Part shown: positions 28,015 to 36,236 of the stretch, in pieces
Position numbering within the stretch: the stretch's first letter is position 1
How the letters are laid out: every line of letters starts with the position of its first letter
Assembly: GCF_025144225.1 (NCBI RefSeq)
Contig: NZ_JALXXB010000002.1
Span: 372,001-436,000 of the forward strand
Direction of reading: 5' to 3'
Origin: Aestuariimicrobium sp. p3-SID1156
Lineage (GTDB): Bacteria; Actinomycetota; Actinomycetes; Propionibacteriales; Propionibacteriaceae
DNA length: 64,000 nt
Notes under the pieces: generated by a model
Databases searched by the model: none
The model's input: only the letters and a program-made list of their open reading frames with translations
What the model was told of the DNA's origin: nothing
Translations under genes and position numbers: made by a program

Positions 28015-28752
28015 GTGAGTCCCCAAGGCAGCAGTCGCAAGCCTGGCTCCGGAACCCGCTCCGGCGCCCGGCGCCCGGGCGACACCCCGCGTTCACGCGC
28101 AGGGTCGCGAGCTGCCGACCGTTCCCGCTCGCGATCGAGCGCCTCGAACACGAAGAAGCAGGCCGCCGAGCCCATGGCGTCCCAGCACCCGGCGACCAGG
28201 GAACGGACCGGGACAACCGGACGCAGCCGGCGCGGTGCCCACGCCGCGCCCCGCGCGCGCCGCAGTCTCGGCGTCACCTGGCGGGCGGTGGCGGTGCTGG
28301 CCGTGCTCTTCATCCTGCTGCTGAGCTACCTGAACAGCCTGCGCGTGTACTTCTCCCAACAACAGGAGATGGCCGAGACCCGCGCCCAGATCGAGTCGGA
28401 AAGGCGACAGATCCAGGAGCTCCAGGACGAGAAGACGCGCTGGGAGGACCCCAACTACGTCAAGGCGCAGGCGCGTAGCCGGCTCGGCTGGGTGGTCCCC
28501 GGCGAGGTCGGCTACAAGGTCATCGGCGCCGACGGCAAGCCACTGGGCGGGGGCGCCGAGCTGGACCCGGCAACCACCGACGAGAAGGGCAAGCATCCTG
28601 TGACCTGGTGGGAACGGCTGATCGGTTCCCTCAAGACCGCCGACAATCCGGTCCCCGCCGCCCCGACCGCCAGCCAGTCGCCCACAGCGCAGAAGACGGT
28701 CAGGTACGCCCCACCCTCCAAGACCACCCCGCAACCGACCTCCACCCGGTGA
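28015..28752 (+). CDS. FtsB/DivIC-family septum formation initiator
   Basis: This 245-residue protein has a long basic, Ser/Arg-rich cytoplasmic N-terminus of about 85 residues. One transmembrane helix follows (AVAVLAVLFILLLSYLNSL), then a coiled coil (QQQEMAETRAQIESERRQIQ) and the family segment DPNYVKAQARSRLGWVVPGE. A Thr/Pro-rich tail ends the protein. FtsB/DivIC proteins bridge the divisome with FtsL and FtsQ. The position after eno is the typical actinobacterial location. The start is GTG. TACACT at 28003-28008 ends 6 nt upstream, so the transcript is probably leaderless. Confidence 0.88.
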   Translation: MSPQGSSRKPGSGTRSGARRPGDTPRSRAGSRAADRSRSRSSASNTKKQAAEPMASQHPATRERTGTTGRSRRGAHAAPRARRSLGVTWRAVAVLAVLFILLLSYLNSLRVYFSQQQEMAETRAQIESERRQIQELQDEKTRWEDPNYVKAQARSRLGWVVPGEVGYKVIGADGKPLGGGAELDPATTDEKGKHPVTWWERLIGSLKTADNPVPAAPTASQSPTAQKTVRYAPPSKTTPQPTSTR

Positions 28753-28755
28753 ACC

Positions 28756-29292
28756 GTGACAGATGACATGACCCACGATGGCGCAGCTCTGCCCAGCCTG
28801 GAACCCATGACCGAGGCCGACGAAAAGGCCATCGCCGAGCAGCTGGGCCGCGCGCCGCGCGGTGTCGCCGGCATCGCCTGGCGCTGCCCCTGTGGCAAGC
28901 CCGGAGTCGTCGCCACCGAGCCCAGGCTCCCCCAGGGGACGCCGTTCCCGACCACGTACTACCTGACCTGCCCGCGCGCCACCTCCGCGGTGTCGACGCT
29001 CGAGGCGAGCGGGCTGATGGCCGAGATGAGCCAGCGTCTCACCGAGGACGCCGAACTGGCTGCCCAGTACCGTTCTGCGCACGAGTCCTACCTGGCCGAT
29101 CGGGCCAGGCTCGGCGAAGTGCCCGAGATCGAGGGCATCTCCGCCGGTGGGATGCCGACCCGCGTCAAGTGCCTGCATGTGCTCGTGGGCCATTCGCTGG
29201 CCAAGGGGCCGGGCGTGAACCCGCTGGGTGACGAGGCGGTGGCGACACTGGGCGAATTCTGGCAGCGTCCCTGCCTGGAGGACGGCGAATGA
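28756..29292 (+). CDS. DUF501 protein
   Basis: The 178-residue protein is a conserved DUF501 family member: QLGRAPRGVAGIAWRCPCGKPGVV, FPTTYYLTCPRA, and VKCLHVLVGHSLAKGPGVNP with conserved Cys and His that might bind a metal. The function is unknown. It is nearly always found between the divIC-like gene and ppx in actinobacteria. It begins with GTG 3 bp after the previous stop and overlaps ppx by 4 bp (ATGA), so the three genes are one operon. Confidence 0.88.
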   Translation: MTDDMTHDGAALPSLEPMTEADEKAIAEQLGRAPRGVAGIAWRCPCGKPGVVATEPRLPQGTPFPTTYYLTCPRATSAVSTLEASGLMAEMSQRLTEDAELAAQYRSAHESYLADRARLGEVPEIEGISAGGMPTRVKCLHVLVGHSLAKGPGVNPLGDEAVATLGEFWQRPCLEDGE

Positions 29293-30221
29293 GCAGTACC
29301 GGACGGGTCGCGGCCATCGACTGCGGGACCAACTCCATCCGACTGCTGGTCGCCGAACCGGGGGCTGACCGGCGCCCCGTCGAGGTCCTGCGCCGCACCA
29401 CCATCGTGCGCCTGGGGCAGGGAGTGGATGCGGCCGGTGAATTCCACCCCGATGCCCTCGCCCGCACCTTCGCGGCCTGCGACGACTATGCCGCCCTCAT
29501 TGCCGAGACCGGGGGAGTGCAGCAGGTCCGTTTCGTCGCCACCTCGGCTGCCCGCGATGCCGCCAACTCCGAGGAGTTCTTCGCCGGGGTGGAGCAGCGT
29601 TTCGGCGTTCGCCCCGACGTCATCACCGGTGCCGAGGAGGCGCGGCTGAGCTTCACCGGTGCCGTGGCGGGGCTCCCCCAGGCCCCCGACCCGGTGCTGG
29701 TGATGGACATCGGCGGAGGGTCCACCGAACTCATCCGCGGCACCGGTGGAAACATCGAGGAGGCCGAAAGCCTCACCATGGGTGCTGTTCGCCTCCGGGA
29801 GCGATTCCTGCACGACGATCCGCCGACCGCGCCGCAGGTGGCTGAGGCCTGTGAACGAGTCAACCACCTGCTCGACCACTGTCGCGTCCCGTTGGAGGGG
29901 ATCGCCACCTTCGTCGGTGTCGCGGGCACCGTGACGTCGATGGCAGCGGCCGAACTGGGCCTTCCGGTCTACGAGCGCTCGAAGGTGCACCTGTCCGTAC
30001 TCGGCGTGGAACGCGTGGAGGACGTGGCGGCCGAGTGGCTGTCGCGGTCGGTGGCCTCGCTGCGGGAGATCCCTTCCATGCAGCCGCAGCGCGCCGAGAT
30101 CATCTCCGCCGGCGCGCTGATCCTGGGCGAGGTCATGAAGCGCGTGCGGGTCCCATTGACGGTGAGCGAGTCCGACATCCTCGACGGCATCGCCCTGGAG
30201 ATGCTGGCCGAGAAGCAGTAG
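29289..30221 (+). CDS. ppx: Exopolyphosphatase (Ppx/GppA family)
   Basis: The 310-residue protein has the ASKHA-fold motifs AAIDCGTNSIRLLVAE (phosphate 1), VRFVATSAARDAAN, MDIGGGSTEL (phosphate 2) and GVAGTVTSM. It is the short actinobacterial type that hydrolyses short polyphosphate chains or acts on pppGpp/ADP. It lacks the C-terminal HD-like domain of the E. coli enzyme. It is the last gene of the divIC-DUF501-ppx operon and is followed by tRNA-Leu. Confidence 0.92.
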   Translation: MSSTGRVAAIDCGTNSIRLLVAEPGADRRPVEVLRRTTIVRLGQGVDAAGEFHPDALARTFAACDDYAALIAETGGVQQVRFVATSAARDAANSEEFFAGVEQRFGVRPDVITGAEEARLSFTGAVAGLPQAPDPVLVMDIGGGSTELIRGTGGNIEEAESLTMGAVRLRERFLHDDPPTAPQVAEACERVNHLLDHCRVPLEGIATFVGVAGTVTSMAAAELGLPVYERSKVHLSVLGVERVEDVAAEWLSRSVASLREIPSMQPQRAEIISAGALILGEVMKRVRVPLTVSESDILDGIALEMLAEKQ

Positions 30222-30247
30222 GGGCCTCCCACTAGGCTGGATCCCAC

Positions 30248-30321
30248 GCCCTCGTGGCCCAACTGGCAGAGGCAGGCGGCTTAAACCCGCTTCAGTACGG
30301 GTTCGAATCCCGTCGGGGGCA
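30248..30321 (+). tRNA. tRNA-Leu (TAA) with a short, type-I variable arm
   Basis: The 74-nt cloverleaf has acceptor GCCCTCG paired with CGGGGGC. The anticodon stem GGCGG/CCGCT encloses loop CTTAAAC, giving anticodon TAA, and the T-arm is ACGGGTTCGAATCCCGT. The variable region is only 5 nt (TCAGT), whereas bacterial tRNA-Leu normally has a long extra arm. All helices are intact, so it does not look like a pseudogene. The 3' CCA is not encoded. Its cognate codon UUA is very rare in this GC-rich genome. Confidence 0.88.
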
Positions 30322-30438
30322 CAGCGAATGCAACATGTGGCAACACAGACCCCTCCAGTTGACCCCCCCTAGACTGATATGGCAGTGGTGACGACCGACG
30401 TCCCCTGGACAACGCGATGGTGCGACGGGAGGCCGGAC

Positions 30439-31266
30439 ATGTGGACGCTCACGGGGTTCGCCGATGAGATCGCCGATGATTTCGTCGAACAACTCGATCT
30501 TCTCAACGCACTGGGGGTCACCCATCTGGAGTTCCGCTCCGCGTGGGGAACGAACATCCTGAAACTGGACGCTGCGCAGAGGGACGAAGCCAAGCGCCTG
30601 CTCGACGAGTACGGCATCAGCGTGAGCGCCATCGGATCTCCCATCGGGAAGATCGGCATCGAGGACGACTTCGAGCCCCATCTGGACGCGATGCGCCACG
30701 CTGCGGGGGTGGCGCACTTCTTCGGCACCGGGTACATCCGCATGTTCAGCTTCTTCATCCCTGCGGGGAAGGACCCTGCCGACTACCGCGACGAGGTCAT
30801 GCGCCGTATGAAGGCGCTGGTCGAGGTCGCCACCGAGGCCGGGGTGACCCTGCTGCACGAGAACGAGAAGGACATCTACGGGGACGTCCCCGCACGCTGC
30901 CTCGACCTGGTGCAAACGATCGCCTCCCCGAACCTGAAGGTCATCATCGACCCGGCCAACTTCGTCCAGTGCGGCGTCGATCCGTTGGCTGACGCGCTCC
31001 CGGTCCTGAGACCGCACGTGGTCTACATGCACATGAAGGACGCCGTGGCCGGCACACCGCGAGTGGTGCCCGTGGGCGAGGGGGATGGCCGCGTCCCCGA
31101 ACTCCTGGACGAGCTGCACCGCAGTGGATTCGATGGATTCTTCTCCCTCGAGCCGCACCTGGGTGAGTACACCGAGTTCGGCGCCATGACCGGCCCCGAC
31201 CTATGGGCTCGTGCCCATGAAGCGCTGGTCAGCGTCCTCCAGGACCAGGGGATTGCCTTCCGATGA
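30439..31266 (+). CDS. Sugar isomerase/epimerase-like TIM-barrel protein (AP-endonuclease-2/IolE family)
   Basis: This 275-residue protein has the xylose-isomerase-like TIM barrel. Likely metal ligands are the Glu in LLHENEKDIYGD, the Asp in VIIDPANFVQCG, the His in VVYMHMKDA and the Glu in FSLEPHLGEY. Relatives include inosose dehydratase IolE, hexulose epimerases and 3-keto-glycoside lyases. The start at 30439 is chosen because GGGAGG lies 6 nt upstream. An earlier ATG at 30379 sits at a TAGACT box and lacks a site. It is the first gene of an eight-gene sugar cluster and overlaps the next by 4 bp. Confidence 0.82.
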   Translation: MWTLTGFADEIADDFVEQLDLLNALGVTHLEFRSAWGTNILKLDAAQRDEAKRLLDEYGISVSAIGSPIGKIGIEDDFEPHLDAMRHAAGVAHFFGTGYIRMFSFFIPAGKDPADYRDEVMRRMKALVEVATEAGVTLLHENEKDIYGDVPARCLDLVQTIASPNLKVIIDPANFVQCGVDPLADALPVLRPHVVYMHMKDAVAGTPRVVPVGEGDGRVPELLDELHRSGFDGFFSLEPHLGEYTEFGAMTGPDLWARAHEALVSVLQDQGIAFR

Positions 31267-32276
31267 CGACAGCGGCGATTGTGGGATGCGGCGACGTGGC
31301 CGTGGTCCACGCCGAGGCTCTGGCTGCCCTGAACATCCCCATCGTCGGTATTGCAGACACCGATCCCGCCGGCCGCGAGCGTGCCGCCCATCTCCTTCCA
31401 GGGACGCCGGTCTTCGCCTCCCATGAGGAGCTCATCGCCAGGACCTCGCCCACCGTCGTCCACGTCACCACACCGCACCACCAGCACGCCGACGTCGTCT
31501 GTGATCTGCTCGAGCGCGGCATCCACGTGCTCCAGGAGAAGCCCCTCGCCCACACCCTGGCCGACGGAGAACGGATCGCGGCGGCGGCCGCCGCCAGCGA
31601 CGCCCAGTGCGGGGTCTGCTTCCAGAACAGGTACAACGCCCCGATCCAGGCTCTCAAGCAGGCCCTGGACGCCGGGGAGCTGGGCGCAGTGAACGGCGCC
31701 TACGGCAGCGTGATCTGGGCGCGCACCCCCGACTACTACGACGACAGGCCCTGGCGAGGTCGCAGGAGCGCCTCCGGTGGGGGACTGCTCATCAACCAGG
31801 CGATCCACACCCTCGACGCGATGGCCTGGCTGTTGGGCGAGCCCGACCAGGTGGCCGGCACCATCGCCACTCTCAGGTACCGGGACCGGATCGATGTGGA
31901 GGACACCGCTTCGGCGTGGTTCCGCCATCCGGGGGGTGTCACCAGCACCTTCGCCGGGTCGCTGACCAATGAGACCTACCGGCTGGTCGAAATCGAGGTC
32001 TACGGATCCGAGGGCACCGGTGTCATCCGCGACGGGCTCGAACTGAACACCGGCAGTGGCACCCCCCGGCGCGTTCCGGAACGCCGTGTCCGCACCAGCG
32101 GGCGTACGTACTGGGGGATGTCCCACCAGCTGCTCATCCAGGACTTCCACCAGAGCATCGGCTCACCGGAGCGCTTCTGGCTGGGGCCAGAAGAGGCCCT
32201 GGTCTCATTGCGCATGGTGATGGCCCTCTATGCCGACGCAGACCGCGGACGACCACACCAGGGGGAAACAGCATGA
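31263..32276 (+). CDS. Gfo/Idh/MocA-family oxidoreductase (1)
   Basis: The 337-residue NAD(P)-dependent sugar oxidoreductase has the Rossmann start AAIVGCGDVAVVHAEAL, the family motif HVLQEKPLAHT (EKP) and the C-terminal catalytic segment GGGLLINQAIHTLDAMAWLLG with the conserved His. Family enzymes oxidise or reduce hydroxyls of sugars, inositols or sugar acids. It overlaps both neighbours by ATGA, so it is translated from the same operon. It differs clearly from the second copy and is not a recent duplicate. Confidence 0.9.
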   Translation: MTTAAIVGCGDVAVVHAEALAALNIPIVGIADTDPAGRERAAHLLPGTPVFASHEELIARTSPTVVHVTTPHHQHADVVCDLLERGIHVLQEKPLAHTLADGERIAAAAAASDAQCGVCFQNRYNAPIQALKQALDAGELGAVNGAYGSVIWARTPDYYDDRPWRGRRSASGGGLLINQAIHTLDAMAWLLGEPDQVAGTIATLRYRDRIDVEDTASAWFRHPGGVTSTFAGSLTNETYRLVEIEVYGSEGTGVIRDGLELNTGSGTPRRVPERRVRTSGRTYWGMSHQLLIQDFHQSIGSPERFWLGPEEALVSLRMVMALYADADRGRPHQGETA

Positions 32277-33451
32277 CCAGCCACGATCAGACCGCTGTGC
32301 GGCTGGGAATCATCGGCTTCGGCGCCGAGGGCGCCAGCTACGCACGATTCCTCGCTGCGGGCCGCGTGCCCGGCATGGTGATCGGCGCCGCCTGTGACAT
32401 CGATGAATCGAAGAGGGCCGAGGCAGAACAGTTCGGCGTCCCCGTCTTCGAGGATGCCGTGGCGATGATGGAATCGGGCACGGTCGACGCAGTGGTCACG
32501 ACCCTGCCGCACTACCTCCACCCCGAGATGGGCATCTTGGCGCTCGACCGCGGCCTCCACGTCTTGGCCGAGAAGCCACTCGGGGTCTACACCCGCCAGG
32601 CCCAGCAGCTCATCGACCATGCGAGCACCAGGCCTGACCTGACCTTCGCGGTCTTCTTCAACCAGCGGGCCAACCAGCTGTACCGCGACCTGAAGCAGCT
32701 CATCGAGTCCGGTGAGTTGGGCAGACTGCGCCACGTCTACTGGGTCATCACCACGTGGTGGCGCCCCCAGGGCTACTACGACCAGTCAGAGTGGCGCGCC
32801 ACCTGGGGTGGGGAGGGCGGCGGCGTCCTGGTCAACCAGGCCCCCCACCAGCTCGACCTCCTGCAGTGGCTGTGTGGAGTTCCGCGCAGCGTCTTCGCGA
32901 AGTGCGCCTACGGATTCGCCCGCGACATCGCCGTCGAGGACGAGGTGAACGCGCTGCTGGACTTCGGCGAGGGCGTGACCGGCAGTTTCATCACCGCCAC
33001 CCACGACCTGGCCGGCACCGATCGGCTCGAGATCCTCCTGGACGCCGGGAAGGTCGTGGTGGAGGGATCCCGCAAGGTGACGATCACCCGGATGGCGCAG
33101 GACGAGCGTTCCTACAGTCGCTCCCTCGGCCCGGAGCAGGTGCGCGGCATCTTCTCCGGCGACTTCGACCCGACGGGAGTGCTCTCCATCCAGACGCAGG
33201 AGTACGAGTCGGTGTGGGGGCAGCAGCATGTGGAAGTGCTGCGGAACTTCGCCGCCGCCGTGCGCGGGGAGGAGCCCTTGCTCGCGGACGGGGCCGATGG
33301 CATCCATGGCGTGCGCCTGGCCAATGCCATCCACCTGTCCAGCTGGACCGGTCAGGAGGTCCCCCTGGACGATTTCCCCGAGGAGCTCTATCTCCGGGAA
33401 CTCAACGACCGGATCCGGGCTGAGGGCGGCCCCTGGCCGGAACGCGCCTGA
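32273..33451 (+). CDS. Gfo/Idh/MocA-family oxidoreductase (2)
   Basis: The 392-residue protein has LGIIGFGAEGASYARFL at the N-terminus, HVLAEKPLGVYTRQ (EKP motif), and GGGVLVNQAPHQLDLLQWLCG in the C-terminal domain. The length and the EGxSYARFL motif place it in a different branch from the preceding oxidoreductase. It might oxidise a sugar hydroxyl to a keto group, or the reverse. The start overlaps the previous stop by 4 bp, and the next gene starts 37 bp downstream. Confidence 0.9.
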   Translation: MTSHDQTAVRLGIIGFGAEGASYARFLAAGRVPGMVIGAACDIDESKRAEAEQFGVPVFEDAVAMMESGTVDAVVTTLPHYLHPEMGILALDRGLHVLAEKPLGVYTRQAQQLIDHASTRPDLTFAVFFNQRANQLYRDLKQLIESGELGRLRHVYWVITTWWRPQGYYDQSEWRATWGGEGGGVLVNQAPHQLDLLQWLCGVPRSVFAKCAYGFARDIAVEDEVNALLDFGEGVTGSFITATHDLAGTDRLEILLDAGKVVVEGSRKVTITRMAQDERSYSRSLGPEQVRGIFSGDFDPTGVLSIQTQEYESVWGQQHVEVLRNFAAAVRGEEPLLADGADGIHGVRLANAIHLSSWTGQEVPLDDFPEELYLRELNDRIRAEGGPWPERA

Positions 33452-33488
33452 AACGGATCCGCTGATGTCTGCTGCAGAGGAGATGAGG

Positions 33489-34337
33489 ATGCCCAAACTC
33501 GGCGTTCAGATGATGATGGTCAAGGAGGCTGTGGCCGAGGAGGGGATGTGGCCCGTGCTGCAGCGGCTCCACGACCTCGACCTGGAAGGGGTCGAGGTCA
33601 GCCAGATCCCCACCGATGAGACGAATGTGGCCGCGCTGGAGCGGGGGACCAGGGAACTGGGACTGGCAGTGGGTGCCCTCTCGGTGGCGATCGAACCGAT
33701 CGCAACCGCCAGCTGCGACAACCTGGTCACCGACTTTGCCAAGATCGTGGAGGACTGCCAGCGTCTCGACTGCCGGTACGTCCGCATCGGCATGATGCCG
33801 GTGGCGGCCATGACGAGCAAGGACGCCTGCGAGGAGTTCGCCCGCAAGTGCCAGGCGAAGGCCCAGGAACTCGCACCGCACGGCATCACCCTCTGCTATC
33901 ACAACCATCACGTGGACCTGGCCCAGCTCGAGGGGGAGAGGATCTTCGACATCGTCCGCCGCGTCGCCCCCAGCCTCGGTTTCGAGGTCGACCTGCACTG
34001 GGTCATGCGTGGTGGAATGAATCCCCTCGACATGCTCAAGAACTATCACGGCGTTTGTAAATTGGTGCACCTCAAGGACTTCCGTGTGGTGCCGCTGACG
34101 CCTGAGATGGCTGAATTGCCTTCTCAGGGAAAACACCGCGAGTTTGCCATCGAGTTCAACAATCTTGTGCGATTCTCAGAGGTGGGGGCCGGGAACATGA
34201 ACTGGCCCGAACTCCTGCCGGCGGCGAAGGCGGCAGGAGCGGACTGGTTCTTCATCGAGCAGGATGAGACCTACGGCCGCGATCCCTTCGACTGCATCAA
34301 GGACTCCAGGGAGTACCTCCGGACGATTGGCTACTGA
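33489..34337 (+). CDS. Sugar isomerase/epimerase-like TIM-barrel protein (2)
   Basis: This 282-residue TIM-barrel protein belongs to the same superfamily as the first gene of the cluster but to a different branch. Likely metal ligands lie in LCYHNHHVDL, GFEVDLHWVMRGG, KLVHLKDFRV and WFFIEQDETYGRD. The start at 33489 has GAGGAG 6 nt upstream. The in-frame ATGs at 33465 and 33483 have no proper spacing. In characterised relatives this fold performs isomerisation, epimerisation or beta-elimination from keto sugars. The substrate is unknown. Confidence 0.83.
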   Translation: MPKLGVQMMMVKEAVAEEGMWPVLQRLHDLDLEGVEVSQIPTDETNVAALERGTRELGLAVGALSVAIEPIATASCDNLVTDFAKIVEDCQRLDCRYVRIGMMPVAAMTSKDACEEFARKCQAKAQELAPHGITLCYHNHHVDLAQLEGERIFDIVRRVAPSLGFEVDLHWVMRGGMNPLDMLKNYHGVCKLVHLKDFRVVPLTPEMAELPSQGKHREFAIEFNNLVRFSEVGAGNMNWPELLPAAKAAGADWFFIEQDETYGRDPFDCIKDSREYLRTIGY

Positions 34338-34355
34338 TCTCAGAGAGGAGATGGG

Positions 34356-35303
34356 ATGTCCGCACCTGCCGTCACCGGCGCGAAACCCCGCAGGCAAAGC
34401 CTGCTGCGGCGGCTCAGTCGGGACAGGACACTGCTGTTGATGTGCCTGCCCGGCCTGCTTGTCCTGCTCATCTTCCATTACGCGGCACTCGCCGGAAATG
34501 TGATCGCGTGGAAGGACTACAAGCCCTACATCGGCATCGCTGACTCCGACTGGGTGGGCTGGGAGAACTTCCAGCTGATGACCAATGGGGACCCAGAATT
34601 CCTCAATGCCGTCAAAAACACCCTGGTGTTGACCCTGGTCCAGACCGTGCTGGTCTTCCCGGCACCCATCCTGCTGGCCCTCCTGCTGAACTCGGTCATG
34701 TCCACCAAGATCAAGCGGATCATCCAGAGCGTCCTGTACCTCCCGCACTTCCTGTCCTGGGTGGTGGTGGTCGCCATCTTCCAGCAGGTGCTGGGCGGCG
34801 GTGGCCTGATCAACACCTGGCTGCGCCAGAACGGCCACGAGACGCTCAACATCATCGGCAACCCGGACCTGTTCGTGGGGCTGTTGACCAGCCAGGTGAT
34901 GTGGAAGGACACCGGCTGGGCGACGATCCTCTTCCTCGCTGCGCTGGCCGGTATCGATTCCACTCTGTACGAGGCCAGTCAGGTTGACGGCGCCTCCCGC
35001 TGGCGACAGCTATGGCATGTCACGCTCCCGGGTCTCCGGGGGATCATCATCCTGCTGTTGATCCTGCGCCTGGGCGATTCGCTCAGCGTGGGCTTCGAGC
35101 AGATCATCCTGCAGCAACGAGCGGTGGGCATGGACGCCAGTGAGGTCATCGACACCTACGTCTACAACCACGGCATCACCGGAAACGCCTGGGGCGAGGC
35201 CACAGCAGTGGGCCTGGTGAAGGGGTTGATCGGCACGATCCTGGTGTTGGCAGCCAACAAGGTGGCCCACATCTTCGGTGAACAGGGGGTCTACAAGTCA
35301 TGA
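34356..35303 (+). CDS. ABC transporter permease, LplB-type
   Basis: The 315-residue membrane protein has six hydrophobic helices and the permease EAA loop YEASQVDGASRWRQLWHVTLPG near residue 205. The N-terminus (LLLMCLPGLLVLLIFHY, then IAWKDYKPYIGI) is typical of LplB permeases, which import oligosaccharides with a large lipoprotein receptor. A GAGAGGAGATGG region precedes the ATG. Its stop overlaps the second permease by 4 bp. Confidence 0.9.
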   Translation: MSAPAVTGAKPRRQSLLRRLSRDRTLLLMCLPGLLVLLIFHYAALAGNVIAWKDYKPYIGIADSDWVGWENFQLMTNGDPEFLNAVKNTLVLTLVQTVLVFPAPILLALLLNSVMSTKIKRIIQSVLYLPHFLSWVVVVAIFQQVLGGGGLINTWLRQNGHETLNIIGNPDLFVGLLTSQVMWKDTGWATILFLAALAGIDSTLYEASQVDGASRWRQLWHVTLPGLRGIIILLLILRLGDSLSVGFEQIILQQRAVGMDASEVIDTYVYNHGITGNAWGEATAVGLVKGLIGTILVLAANKVAHIFGEQGVYKS

Positions 35304-36211
35304 GCGCTCGTCCATCCCAGCGCAAGCGGCTGGAGAATGGCCAGCAGGCCCCGGGCCCCGCTGAAGCCTTCCTCACTGGCGTCATCCTGCTCCTGTGCTG
35401 TCTGGCGGTGGTGGTGCCCTTCCTCGGCATCATCTCCACGTCGCTGTCCAGCGCGCGTCACCTCAATCAGGCCGGCGGCTTCGTGCTGTGGCCCGATGGC
35501 TTCAATCTGGACGCCTACCGGTCCGTGCTCTCAGGGGGTGTCGTCACCCGGGCTCTGATCGTGAGCATCGGGATCACCACTGTCGGCACCATCCTGTCCC
35601 TGAGCGTGAGCGCGATGATGGCCTACGGGCTGAGCCGCCCGGGAAGCTTCGGCCACCGGCCGATCCTGATGGTGGTGCTGTTCAGCCTGCTGTTCAGTCC
35701 CGGCCTGATCCCGCTCTACCTGACCGTCAAGCAGGTCGGGTTGCTGGATTCGTACTGGTCACTGATCCTGCCCGGCCTGGTGAGCGCCTTCAACATCATC
35801 GTGCTGCGCGCCTTCTTCATGAACATCCCGGCCGAGTTGTTCGAGTCGGCGCGCATCGACGGGGCCACCGACTGGTCGATCTTCACGAAGATGGTGCTGC
35901 CGCTGTCCAAGCCGGTGCTGGCGGTGATCGGCCTGTTCTACGCGGTGGGCTACTGGAATGCCTTCTTCGGGGCCCTGATCTACCTGTCCGACCAGGGCAA
36001 GTGGCCGCTGACTCTGGTGATGCGCACCTACGTGCTGGACAATGCCCAGCTCTCCGGCGGTGACCTCGGCGCCGGGGTGGATGCATTGCCGCCCCAGCCC
36101 GCCCTGCAAATGGCGATGCTGCTGATCGCCGTCGCTCCCATCCTGTTCGTCTACCCCTTCCTCCAGAAGCACTTCACCACCGGCATGCTGACCGGTGCGG
36201 TGAAGGGCTGA
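35300..36211 (+). CDS. ABC transporter permease, LplC-type
   Basis: The 303-residue protein is the partner permease, with six transmembrane helices and the EAA-loop sequence ELFESARIDGATDWSIFTKMVLP. The C-terminus QKHFTTGMLTGAVKG is characteristic of LplC/CUT1-group permeases. It forms a heterodimer with the preceding LplB-like subunit. No ATPase gene follows. In this transporter class a shared MsmK-like ATPase encoded elsewhere is common. Confidence 0.9.
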   Translation: MSARPSQRKRLENGQQAPGPAEAFLTGVILLLCCLAVVVPFLGIISTSLSSARHLNQAGGFVLWPDGFNLDAYRSVLSGGVVTRALIVSIGITTVGTILSLSVSAMMAYGLSRPGSFGHRPILMVVLFSLLFSPGLIPLYLTVKQVGLLDSYWSLILPGLVSAFNIIVLRAFFMNIPAELFESARIDGATDWSIFTKMVLPLSKPVLAVIGLFYAVGYWNAFFGALIYLSDQGKWPLTLVMRTYVLDNAQLSGGDLGAGVDALPPQPALQMAMLLIAVAPILFVYPFLQKHFTTGMLTGAVKG

Positions 36212-36236
36212 CCCAACCCCTCCAAGGAGAACAATC

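Noticed and set aside
30248..30321. tRNA-Leu considered as a degenerate or pseudo tRNA because of its short variable arm
   Set aside because: All four helices pair completely, and the conserved GG, TTCGA and anticodon-loop positions are present.
30379..30438. ATG at 30379 as the start of the first sugar-isomerase-like gene
   Set aside because: It lacks a ribosome binding site and overlaps a probable -10 region. The ATG at 30439 has GGGAGG at ideal spacing and matches where family members begin.
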